Shown: positions 36,553-46,928 of the stretch, piece after piece
Layout: each line of letters begins with the position of its first letter
How positions within the stretch are numbered: the first letter of the stretch is position 1
DNA from: Sodiomyces alkalinus F11
Lineage: Eukaryota; Ascomycota; Sordariomycetes; Glomerellales; Plectosphaerellaceae
Reading direction: 5' to 3'
NCBI RefSeq assembly: GCF_003711515.1
Contig: NW_021167082.1
Coordinates: 1,915,691-1,979,690 of the forward strand
Length of the DNA: 64,000 bases
Made by a program: the position numbers and the translations under genes
The notes under the pieces: generated by a model
Told to the model about the DNA's origin: nothing
Seen by the model: only the letters and a program-made list of their open reading frames with translations
The model's database searches: none

Positions 36553-37143
36553 GTCCCCATGCATACTCATGCTTGTTGTATCCATCCTCCGTCGATCTTC
36601 TTACGTATGGACAGGTTTCGTTGCTTGCCGCCAATAGCGACTCCGCAGGACAGTGTCTGGTTTTCCAGTGGACAGAGAGGAGTCGCTTATGGGAAACGTG
36701 GATCCGCTCAGCTTTCATGAGATGGATATCCCCATTCAACCATCTATGTGAGAAAAACACTGCCCGGTGGACTCACCCGGAGTCGCACCTCCCTCCGTGT
36801 GTCTCGCGACTTGGAGCATCGAAAGCACACCCACTATGGCCCCAACACTCGGCCTTCTGACGATTTCCGTCCCACTGGCACAAGCATATAAACCGAAGAT
36901 CGAGAACGAACACCTGTACTGATCAGTAGCTAATCCTACTCCTTTGCCTTAACCCTGTACCATAAGCCCAAGTAAGGAATCTAGTCCCATGTACAAACTA
37001 TAACAATGTGTCATCAATAATCCAGAAGCGCCGTACATCGCCGCAAAATCAGTGCCCTCCCTGAATGGTGTCTCATATTGTCCTCCCTAGCCCCGATCCA
37101 ACGCCGAAAGCAAAGTACAATGGGTAATCATCAATCCCAGCCC
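36553..37143. other. Convergent intergenic region
   Basis: 3' flanks of MZT1 and of the CHY/RING gene. Nothing else was recognised. Confidence 0.6.
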
Positions 37144-38897
37144 TCATCGGTGTCCAATAAGTACAATTTCGTTGTCGTCATCATCATCATCATCTTCGTC
37201 ATCGTCGTCTTCCTCCTCATCTTCGTCTTCCTCTTCAATCTCCGATTCTTCTGACAAAGACTCCACCTCGTCGGAGGAGGACTCGTGGAGGCGATGGACC
37301 CACAGGCCTAGCATGTCCTCATCCGTGTCGTCCTCAGAATCCTCAGCTAGGATGTTGTATGTCGTAGCGGATGCCCTCATTCCCATGCCTGGGGCAAGTG
37401 GAGGGGACGCTGACCTGGCCAGACGGTCTGGGACGACTGCTCTCACTCCCGAAACACCTATGCCGGGGTTCGCATGGCTGGAATGCCGCCTCCTCGCTGA
37501 CTGTCCCGTCGTTTCGATTGGCACGGAAACCGTAACTTCGGCCGCGGCTTGCGATTGGACTGGTCCCTGGGCGCCTTGGGAAGCCGATGATGCTTGGTCT
37601 GGAGAAACGGCACTCCGCTCGACCGAGGAGCCGCTGCCAGTGCCAGTGTCGGTATTGCTGTTACTATCGATCCGTATCTCTGCCGTGTTGTACGAACGGC
37701 AGAGGGCGCATTTGAGACCTAACCAGTGGTAAGGCACAGTACTTTTGCCGCTGCAGTCGTTGCACAAGATCGTGGCCGACGTTGACCGGAACTCGGGAGG
37801 CATCGGCTGGCTCTGGATGTCTAGATCCAGGCGTCGGAAGTAGCTCTCCATATTAAGCAAGCTCTTGTTGCAGATCGGGCACTTGTACGACCGTTTCATA
37901 TGTTCATTATAGCATTTCGAATGGATGCTGTGGCCACAGACCATGAATACGACTGGATTCGGCGAGGTGAACAGGTATTCCCCGCATATGGGACAGTCGC
38001 AGTCCGTGGATCGTTCGATACATTTGTGGGAAACTTGAATCGATATTGAGATGCATGCGCAGCATTTCTAGGTGGCGTAATTTTTGTCGGAATGAGCGGC
38101 AGGTCCGAAGACGACGGAAAGCCGCCAAAGCACGGGAGAGAGGAAACTGTACGCACCTTGCAATGGAAAAAGTCTTTGCCCAGGCCCATGCCGCGCCGAC
38201 AGATACCACAGTCATTGCAGTGGTATATCTTTTTGTCCGGATGGTCGTCCCACAACTTGCAGACGTTGCAATAATAGCGAGCCGTGCCCACGCCGCAGTT
38301 GACGCAGGTATCGCCGGCTTTTTGAGGGTAGGCGCAGAGCATGCAGAGCATATTCTTCGTGTCTTTCCGGATCAAACTGTGGTCTTCGGCCGCGTCATGA
38401 CAGAAGCGGCAAGTGTACCATTTCCCACAGGTCGAACATTGCAGCTTGACGTTGCGGCGGTAATGCCTGCAGCCGAGAGGCCGTTCCTGCTCCGCCTCGG
38501 GTGTGGTGTCTTTGGGACTCTTTACGGTCGCAAACGTCGGCTGCACGTCCTCGGCGGTCAGGACGAACTGTTCGGCGGGCGGGGTTTCGCCTGGCGGGTG
38601 TTGCCAGAACTTGAGCGACTCGAGGGTGCTGACGGGGATGGTTTGCTTCCAGGCCTTGGCGCTGGCGGGCGGGCTGCTGGGGCTGTTGGACGATGCGGTG
38701 ATGGTCGGGCTCGTGGGCTGCGGGTTGGGCGTCATCTGCTGCGAGAGATGATAGCCTTCCAACATTATTTCATGCATGCAACGGGCTTTGTCGTCGCAGG
38801 GGAGGTCTTCGGCTTGAAGGGCGAGAAGCCGCTTCCGCAAAGTACCCATGCCATCATCTTCGGGCAGCCGATGTGATGGCTTGGTTGGATTCTCCAT
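37144..38897 (-). CDS. CHY/CTCHY zinc-finger RING E3 ubiquitin ligase (Pirh2/RCHY1-like)
   Basis: Two exons, 38,897-38,157 and 38,067-37,144, encode 554 aa. The domain order is the Pirh2 order: a CHY zinc finger from GCRHYRRNVKLQCSTC (about residues 143-205), a CTCHY finger (YYCNVCKLWDD...YHCNDCGICRRG, about 210-250), a RING-H2 finger (CPICGEYLF...CGHSIHSKC...YKCPIC, about 272-318) and a zinc ribbon (CNDCSG...LKCALCRSYN, about 343-370). The 140-residue N-terminus and 190-residue C-terminus are low complexity, and the tail is strongly acidic (a Glu/Asp run) before NEIVLIGHR. Pirh2-type proteins ubiquitinate substrates in nucleus or cytosol; fungal targets are mostly unknown. The start chosen is the first ATG in the frame, and an upstream Ser/Thr-coding stretch has no ATG. 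Confidence 0.92.
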
Positions 38898-41260
38898 AGG
38901 TTCTGCCAAATGGCCTGTTTGCTCGGAGGCCGTGCGAACACCTAGAAGAGCGATGGCGATGGTGGACGAAGTCGAATTCGAGGTCGATGTCGAGGACGAG
39001 GTCTATCGAGATGTCGGAGCGGAGTACACCGTGGGGGTTGTCGTTCGGGTTGCACGGCCATGGGACCTTGTAGGAGGCTGCGGGTGCTGCCGGTGGTGGG
39101 TGGCGGAGCGCCCGGAGTCGTCCCAATCAGGGGGAGCTCTGTCGGACAACCGCGGGGCTTGTCGAATGACCGGATTGATGATGAATTCTGTGACCAGAGA
39201 AGACATCGACGAGAATCCGTGCGATAAACGGCGAGACGGTCAGAGATGGCCCTTCCAAATGAACGATATTCGGCGTGGAGGAGGGCGGGACGAGTCTTGG
39301 GGATTGTGAAGAGGACGGGAGTATGTAATAGGTACGGAGTACAATCTGGGATATGTACTTCGTAAGTACCTACTGTAGTCTAAGGTACCTTAGGTAGAGC
39401 TGCCTAACTTGGGACGGGCCTGGCCGATAGAAGCCGGCAGTTAGCATCTAATAAGATACAAAAATTCAATCTACCTTACTCTGTAGCAGAGGAAGGATTA
39501 TCGATGGCAAGAGGAAGGTGTAGGTCGAAGAGGAAGATTTCTATATATACTCTGTAGAGGATGTTTTGAGGTGAAGATTACTGGCAATGGTACTTTTTAC
39601 CGTATACAGATAGATATGCACACGAAGGTCGCTGATACCTTCAAGGAAGCGCAGTCCGGGTTGACAGGCTTAGGTGGGAAGCCATGATATACCTGTAATG
39701 AGTGAAACTCAGCGAGCCCCCGCTGATCCCGAAACGGCCACAGCAACAAGTATTGCCCTCGTACCAAAGAAGTAGCTGAATGTTAAGAATAGCCTACTCC
39801 GTAGAGTCTGTGTAAGGTAGGTAAGGTATGGAAGATGGCATGGCAACACTGCTTCCTATAAATAAGCATGCACCAGCAGGTCGGTTTCGGGTTGCGGCGA
39901 AATCGCGAGAAGATGGGGATACAATCCCGTGAGATTTGTATGTTCCTATTGAGGAAACATCAACGAGTGAAGTTAAAAGAGAGTATGAACTTGACTATGC
40001 ATGCATAGAATATGGTGTAAGTGTCATGTGTTTGTGCGACCAAGATCAACGGGCCATATTCTTTGAAGATGATATAGAAAGTGGGTAGAACGATATTGAT
40101 AGAACTCATAATGGAGGCTGTAGCCGTGCTGGGCTCAACTCGTCATGGAAAAAGAGTAGACTCCATAAGGTACATATGATGCCTTGAGTATGCATTGCAA
40201 TACTTAATATTATGGTAAAAGTAGGTAAGGTAAGAAGAAAAACACATGGGGGATCCAGCCAGATAAACATTCCGGAAGGGCCAAAGGGGAACTCCTAAAG
40301 GGAGCTTGAATAAACATTGGTGGGACGCAGGGAGGATCGGGCAACTCGGGATTTCATTGCACTGTCCCAACTACACGTTGGTTCTTCGCACAGGAACAGA
40401 GATACGAATACTTCGTACTGAGTAGGTATTCGTAATTAAAGGGAGAACACTGGCGTTCGAAGTGTGGATAACAATGTCCTGTTGACTTGAAGGAAGAAAG
40501 TGTGCTTTCCAAGGATTTTGTCGGGATTTCCGTATGTATCTTCTAAAAGCTAACGTACCTTACCTTACCTTACCTTATATACCTTACCTAGGGTGGAAGC
40601 CATCTCAAGAACTTTTCGTACAATTGTAGCCACCAAACGAAGGTGCGAGGTAATTACGCGTGCTTCGTTTCGTACCTTACCTCTCCAGCACCAGTGTCCA
40701 GACTGTAATTAACCAGCGACTGTAATTAACCAGCTGCTGACAAGCAACCAATAAGCCTGGAGGGAGGGGGAAAGGGCCCAGAAAAGTACGTACTTCGGTG
40801 ATTAGGTAATTTGGAGCTACGAAGTACTTCTATCAAGTACTTGTACGTTGTAACTCGACCTGACCACGTTGGCTTCGCACCTTCGTATCGTGCCGCTGTC
40901 AACTTGCCATGGATCATTTTTCTCTTCTTCCATGCAGCCCTCCCTTCAATTGGTGTGGCCTTCAATAGAATTTCTTTTCATTGCCCACTGACCGTCGTCT
41001 GTCCCCTTCTTTAATCTTTCCTTTGGACTTACTTCGCAGGTCCCCGTTCCCGTTTTCCCCTCCCTTTATTTTGAGTGTGCAACTCGTCCTATCATTAACT
41101 GCGAGCTGTCCGAGTTGCTTCTCCCCCCCTCCCCCTTTTTCTATCCACAAAACCTCTAGCAACTTCATCCCGACGCTACCATCTCACATCGACGAACAAA
41201 GCTTACCCCCAAGACTTTAGTATATTGAGTCGTCTCATTGCGCCACTTGAGCGACCGACA
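38898..41260. promoter_or_regulatory. Long divergent intergenic region, CHY/RING gene (-) / PMT2 (+)
   Basis: 2.36 kb without a recognisable gene. It contains TACGGAGTAC (39,333), TAAGGTACCTTA (39,381-39,392), a tandem ACCTT run near 40,553-40,575 and pyrimidine-rich leader sequence before the PMT2 ATG (41,085-41,150). A frame at 38,950-39,300 on the plus strand overlaps the gene's own upstream Ser/Thr frame and has no support. Confidence 0.5.
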
Positions 41261-43740
41261 ATGGCACCAAAGAAGCCTGTTGTCGCCTCTGGCGCAGATG
41301 TTGGTGATGGTGTCAGGAGGCGGCCCGTAGCGGCCGCCCAAGCCGTGCCTGTAACGGCTGCTCCGACTGCTCCGACTGCTCCGACTGAAGTTGATAACAA
41401 GAAACAGTTGGCACCAAAGGTTCGTAGCGATGAGCGCGAGTATCCGAAAGACACCCCATTACTGCTTTCCTTGCCCCTCCCTTCTTTTCCCTCCCCTCAC
41501 TCCGCCTGACCTGGACTTCGAGCTGACCTCGTGTCTCCTATCCCTAGAAATCTTCGGTCCTCAATTTCCTCGACGCGTGGGAGGTCGTCCTTGCCCCGCT
41601 ACTACTCACCGCTTTGGCCATCTTCACCCGGTTGTGGAAAATTGGCATCAGCAACATCGTCACCTGGGATGAGGCTCACTTTGGCAAGTTCGGAAGCCAC
41701 TACATCAAACATGAATACTACTTCGACGTCCATCCTCCCCTGGGCAAGATGCTCGTTGGTCTGTCTGGCGTCCTCGCCGGATACAATGGCTCCTTCGAAT
41801 TCAAGTCTGGCGAGAAGTATCCCGAAGATGTCGACTATACCTTCATGCGTGCCTTCAATGCCGGCTTCGGAATCGCCTGCATCCCCATGGCCTACTTCAC
41901 CGCACGGGAGCTGAAGTTGTCGCGCCCTGCCGTCTGGTTGGTCACGTTGATGGTTCTTTGCGAGAACTCGTACACCACCATTAGCCGTTTTATTCTCCTC
42001 GACTCAATGCTTCTCTGCGGTACCGTAGCCACCGTCTACTGCTGGGCTAAGTTTCACAACCAGCGTTACAACAGCTTCGAACCCGAGTGGTTCCTCTGGC
42101 TCTTCATGACCGGCCTCAGCATCGGTTGCGTATGCAGCGTGAAGCTCGTCGGTCTGTTCGTTACCGCGCTGGTGGGCCTCTACACCGTCGAAGACCTTTG
42201 GCGCAAGTTCGGCGATACGAAGATGCCCGTCGTTACCCTCGGCGCCCACGTCGTCACCCGGGTTGTTGGCCTCATCGTCATCCCGCTCTTGGTCTACATG
42301 CTCTCGTTTGCCCTGCACTTCGCTATCCTCGACCGCACTGGCCCTGGAGATGCGCAAATGAGCTCTCTCTTCCAGGCCAATCTGAAGGGGACATCGGTAG
42401 GCAGAGACAGCCCCTTGGAAATCGCCTATGGATCTCGAGCCACCATCAAGAACATGGGATACGGCGGCGGTCTGCTCCACTCTCACGTTCAGACTTATCC
42501 CGAGGGCTCCCACCAGCAACAAGTCACCTGCTACCACCACAAGGATTCCAATAATGATTGGTTCTTCTATCCGAGCCGCGATGACGAGGCTTACGATTCC
42601 GAAGCTGATCCCCGTTTCATCGCCGACGGCACCACTATTCGTCTTATCCATGCGCAGACCGGACGCAACCTGCATTCGCATGATATTGCCGCCCCCATGT
42701 CCAAGTCGGACAAGGAGGTGTCCTGCTACGGCAACTTGACCGTAGGTGACGCTAAAGACCATTGGAAGGTGGAGGTTGTCCGAGACGCGGCCTCCCGGGA
42801 CCGTAGCAGGATTCGAACTCTGACGACGGCTTTCCGCCTCAAACATCCCGTGATGGGCTGCTATCTCCGTGCTGGGAATAAGAATCTCCCACAATGGGGT
42901 TTCAAGCAGATCGAAGTTACTTGCACCAAGACGAACAATCCTCGCGACACTTATACTCACTGGAATGTGGAGGCCCATTGGAACGACAAGCGTAGGTCTT
43001 CCTTGTTTCTCTCTCTCTCTCTCTTGCTTTTGTGTCCCTTTGCTCCTGTCTGTTCCCGTTCTAGTACGCAATGTGTATTGACTGTTTTCACGTTAGTTCC
43101 CCCCAGCGATCCCGGTGTGTACAAGTCGCCCTTTTTCCACGACTTCATCCACCTGAACGTGGCCATGATGACGTCCAACAACGCTCTGGTCCCGGACCCC
43201 GACAAGCAGGACGACCTGGCCTCAAAGTGGTGGCAGTGGCCCATTCTCGACGTCGGCCTAAGAATGTGTAGCTGGGATGATTCGGTCGTCAAGTACTTCC
43301 TCTTGGGCAACCCCTTCGTCTACTGGGGCTCGACCGCCGCGCTGGGTGTCTTCGGACTGGTTGCTGCGTGGTACATCCTTCGCTGGCAGCGAGGCTTCGG
43401 TGATCTGAACACGACGGAGCTGGACCAGATCCACTACGCGGGACTCTACCCCGTTGTCGGCTGGTTCCTCCACTACCTCCCATTCGTTGTCATGGCGCGT
43501 GTGACATACGTACACCATTACTATCCCGCACTCTACTTCGCCATCTTGACTTTTGGTTTCTTGGCGGATTGGTTCCTCCGGAATCGGAAGCGCGTTGTCC
43601 AGTATGCCGCCTACGGACTTCTCTACACCGTCATCATTGGTCTCTACATCTACTTCATTCCCATCTGCTTTGGCATGACGGGGCCGAACAAACAGTACCG
43701 GTACATGAAGTGGTTTGAGAAGTGGAGGGTCACGGACTGA
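41261..43740 (+). CDS. pmt2: Protein O-mannosyltransferase, PMT2 subfamily
   Basis: Exons 41,261-41,419, 41,548-42,991 and 43,097-43,740 encode 748 aa. Pmt2 moves mannose from dolichyl-phosphate mannose to Ser/Thr of proteins entering the ER and normally works as a heterodimer with Pmt1. Seen: a short cytosolic N-terminus with PTAPTAPT repeats, TM1, then the first luminal loop with TWDEAHFGKFG (acidic catalytic pair) and VHPPLGKML, several TM segments, a luminal region with MIR motifs (LLHSHVQTYPEG near residue 362, NLHSHDI, CYLRAG), and a C-terminal TM bundle ending MKWFEKWRVTD. Subfamily choice rests on the whole N-terminal block and the length close to yeast Pmt2 (759 aa). Introns lie after codon 53 and between the MIR region and the C-terminal bundle. 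Confidence 0.95.
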
Positions 43741-44393
43741 AGAATCCCTTTCCCCTACTTGTAGTTGTTATTCACTACTTCTAGGTAGTACTCTACTCGA
43801 TCGGCGTCGTCGGGATCGTCCCCGTCGAGCCTTAGCCTTAGACAGAGCTTAACTTTAGGGGACTATCACTACGTGCTTCGTCCACCTTCTCTCTCCTCGC
43901 ATCACTTATTGGGATAAGACAGGGACAGAGGGGAAAAAGAGGAGTTTTGCAATCCCGGCGCGGGATGTAAGACGATAGGGAACTTCTTGTAACTTTCAAC
44001 ACGAGCTAATGCAATGGATCCATATTCTTGGTGAATGCCCAGACGAGATGTAAATTGTTTTCTTCATAATGTAGGCCATTCAGCGTTGGTGATCTCGGCC
44101 GGCGCATCTGCGTGATTGAAGCTTTGCTGTTGGACATTAAGTATTACGATGGTATCCGGCATCATGGCCGCATCATGATGTACCGACTGCTCCTTTGGTG
44201 ACGGTACAGGGTATCTCTCCCCCCACTCTACCCCGTCCTCCTTTCATTTCTCCTCCTGGTCGCTTGTGGCGTATGGCTTACTCCGTTAACCCGCAGAAAT
44301 ACTAAATTGTTGGTGTAAACAGCTTGTTGGTATGAATCTATGCGTTGCTTTTTTTCTTTCCTTTTTTCTTTCCTTTTTTTCTGTCCGCCCTCC
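43741..44393. other. Convergent intergenic region
   Basis: 3' flanks of PMT2 (+) and the Rab gene (-). There is a C/T-rich run at 44,347-44,385 next to the Rab stop. No gene was seen. Confidence 0.6.
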
Positions 44394-45257
44394 CTAACAG
44401 CACCCGCCTCCGGAAGCTTTCGCCTTATTAGACCCGAGGCGGACCTGGCGGCTACCGCCGGCCCCCGGTCCCTTGACACCAGACCGACGATCGTTGAGGT
44501 CGTATTTCCCCGCCTGGATGTTCTGATATATACGCTCGGCCACGCGCGTGAATGCGCTCTCGACGTTCTCGCCGCTTTTGGCGCTCGTCTCGACGTACTC
44601 GAGGATGCCGTTCTGGCGGGCCCAGGCCTCGGCCTCGGCGCGGGTGACTTCGCGGCGGTTTACGGTTGCGCCATCGGCGTCGGTGGTGGAGGATTTCAGT
44701 TGGGCGAGGTCGGCCTTGTTGCCCACGAGGACGACGACAATGTCGGGTTCGGCGATCTGGCGGAGGTCGTTGAGCCAGTCGGTTACATGCTGGAATGTCT
44801 GCTTGCGGGTGAGGTCGAAGACGAGGAGGGCGCCCGAGGCGCCGCGGAAGTAGGAGCGCGTCACGGACTTGTATGTCTCCTGGCCGGCGGTGTCCCAGAG
44901 GGAGAGCTTCATGTGTTTTTGCCGCGGCGGCGGGCCCGTTGGTTCTGGCACCCGTGGCGGGTCGGGGAGCCCGTTCGGTTTTGCGGCGGCTTTTTCGGGC
45001 GGGTTGCTGCCTTTGGCGGCTTCGAAGTCGTCATCGCCTGACGCGGAGGAAGGGAGAGGCGCAGCCGCGGGAGGTGGTGGTTGGGAATGCGGCGGGCCGA
45101 CGGGGACAATGCGGGAGCCGAACTCGACGCCGATGGTTACGTCGTGGTGAGGAGAGAAGCGGCCCTCGCAGAGGCGGATGGTGAGACTTGATTTACCGCA
45201 TCCTGAGTCGCCGATGCAGACGAGCTTCGCGATATAATCCCAGGGCGGGGAGGACAT
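44394..45257 (-). CDS. Rab-family small GTPase (Rab2/Rab4, Ypt4-like) with interswitch insertion
   Basis: A single exon of 287 aa. All G motifs are intact: P-loop GDSGCGKS (16-23), switch I with DVTIGVEFG (39-47), WDTAGQE (121-127), NKAD (180-183) and TSAK (224-227). The C-terminus ends GGGCC for double geranylgeranylation. FGSRIV and the YKSVTRSYFRGASGALLVFD block point to the Rab2/Rab4/Ypt4 branch, which acts in early endosome or Golgi traffic. Rab proteins are usually about 200-215 aa. Here about 60 Pro/Ala-rich residues (54-113) sit between switch I and WDTAGQE, and a second loop (LKSSTTDADGATVNRR) extends the region after NKAD. The ATG at 45,257 gives the normal Rab N-terminus, and the frame upstream has no ATG. 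Confidence 0.9.
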   Translation of the reverse strand: MSSPPWDYIAKLVCIGDSGCGKSSLTIRLCEGRFSPHHDVTIGVEFGSRIVPVGPPHSQPPPPAAAPLPSSASGDDDFEAAKGSNPPEKAAAKPNGLPDPPRVPEPTGPPPRQKHMKLSLWDTAGQETYKSVTRSYFRGASGALLVFDLTRKQTFQHVTDWLNDLRQIAEPDIVVVLVGNKADLAQLKSSTTDADGATVNRREVTRAEAEAWARQNGILEYVETSAKSGENVESAFTRVAERIYQNIQAGKYDLNDRRSGVKGPGAGGSRQVRLGSNKAKASGGGCC

Positions 45258-46928
45258 GGTCTGTTTTGTTTGGAGGACAGGACCAGGCGAGTTGGGACGG
45301 AGAGGGCGAATACAGACTACCAAGGACGAGTGGAAGGGTCGAATTGAGTCCGTTTCTTCGGTGACTTCGAAACGACGGGTTTTCGAGACGAGGAGATCCA
45401 GTTGTTTCCCAAGGCTCTTTGCAATAGGTAATTTTCAAGTCTACCTGGATTACGGGACAGGTAGCTGGAGCTGTCGACTCCCAGGACGTTTGGTTTCGGG
45501 CCGTGGACGCCCAAGATACTGAGCTCGACGACAGGACAGGAAGATAATAGATGATGCTGCCGGAGACTCAGAATGACCTGTCCATATGCCCCAGCTCAGT
45601 TGAGATAAATTCGAATCAAGCAATGAGTGTCCAAAAGAGACTCGGAAGCGTGAGGGTGGTTGGGAACAAAAATTGCAGATGGTTCAGGTGCTGTTTCACT
45701 GCGTGAGGTTGCAAGCTCCTCGTGATGGGTCGAGAGTCCAAGGTCAAAAGACGGACGGACTGTGTCTTTGGTTGGTGGACAAGGATATTAGGAAATCCCG
45801 AGGCTCCGGTGACGGCTGGAGTTGGCCAGGGTCTCTTATCAGTGACGCAAGAATCGCAGAATGGGGTCGGTCTGATAGCGAATCGATCCAAACCACGGAC
45901 GCCGCTCGCGACATGTACGAAGTACCTACGAGCTGTTGTGGGTACCTACCTTAGGTACCGACCGTGTGTACAAAATATCTACCTAAGGTAGGTCGGTAGG
46001 TAGCTAGTGTCCTCCGTGCTAACCGCTATCCGTACGGATAGGTACTATCGTATGTATTCCTATTCTGCTACTGTACTGGTTCTGTTTCCCGACCAAAGCA
46101 GATTGGACTGCCTTGGGAAAAGCTGTGATAATTACTATCGGGCCTTGATGTGACGTCTCGTTGTCTAACATAAGGTACATAAGGTACCTAACCTTACCTT
46201 ACCGTACGTACGGACGTTACAAAGTCCGTGCCCCGTACTCGTACTCCGCGACGTGGACATGACATGACAACTGGAAGTTCTAATAGTGGTGGTACCTGAG
46301 CGATAAGCTTCCCCGCCGAGGACCACTAAAAGCAACCCAGAGCAGGTACCTACAGTGGGGCACATAAGTACCGGGTTAGGCGCTGTAACCAGCAACCAAG
46401 GCTGCCTAATACCTAATAAGGTACCTTAGGCTAACAACTAACAATTTCCCCATCATCAGTCATCAGACATAAGTCATCAAGTCATCAAGTCACCTGTCAG
46501 TGCTGTCACCGACTCTTGTCTCTCCGTCACTCGGGCCTGCTCTCTCGTCCTCCCGTCTTTCTCTCATCTTCCTCTCCTTGTCTATTCCCAATTACACACT
46601 CTCCCCACAAGAGCTGGACACGCATATCCAGTCTTTGGGACCATTTTTTTTCTTTCATGTTTCCTCTTTTATTCGCCCCATATAGTTAATACTCATTGGG
46701 TTCTTCCACACCACATCCCATCCCGCCGTGGCCTTACAGCGAACCCCCGTTCCCCCTGTTCGCTCTGTTCGTCCTATCAGCCAGCCACGAAGCGATAGGC
46801 TCCTCCTAGACCAACCTTACCTCCATATCTCCCCCACCAGACTCTAGACGGGCTGTGAATATTGTCTGACCGCCCAGTGTCGGGTACGACGACCCCGAGT
46901 GGAGGTTTCCTTAGGAACCTGGAGCAAG
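45258..46928. promoter_or_regulatory. Divergent intergenic region, Rab (-) / CTL transporter (+)
   Basis: 1.67 kb without a gene. It contains many GGTACC/ACCTTA motifs (45,940-46,200), the palindrome TAAGGTACCTTA at 46,417-46,428, TCATCA-rich direct repeats at about 46,452-46,490 and a long pyrimidine-rich leader (46,500-46,690). Confidence 0.5.

Noticed and set aside
38046..38876. 276-codon plus-strand frame
   Set aside because: Antisense to CHY/RING exon 1, where the zinc-finger coding is unambiguous.
42004..43071. 355-codon minus-strand frame
   Set aside because: Antisense to the PMT2 central exon; no family features.
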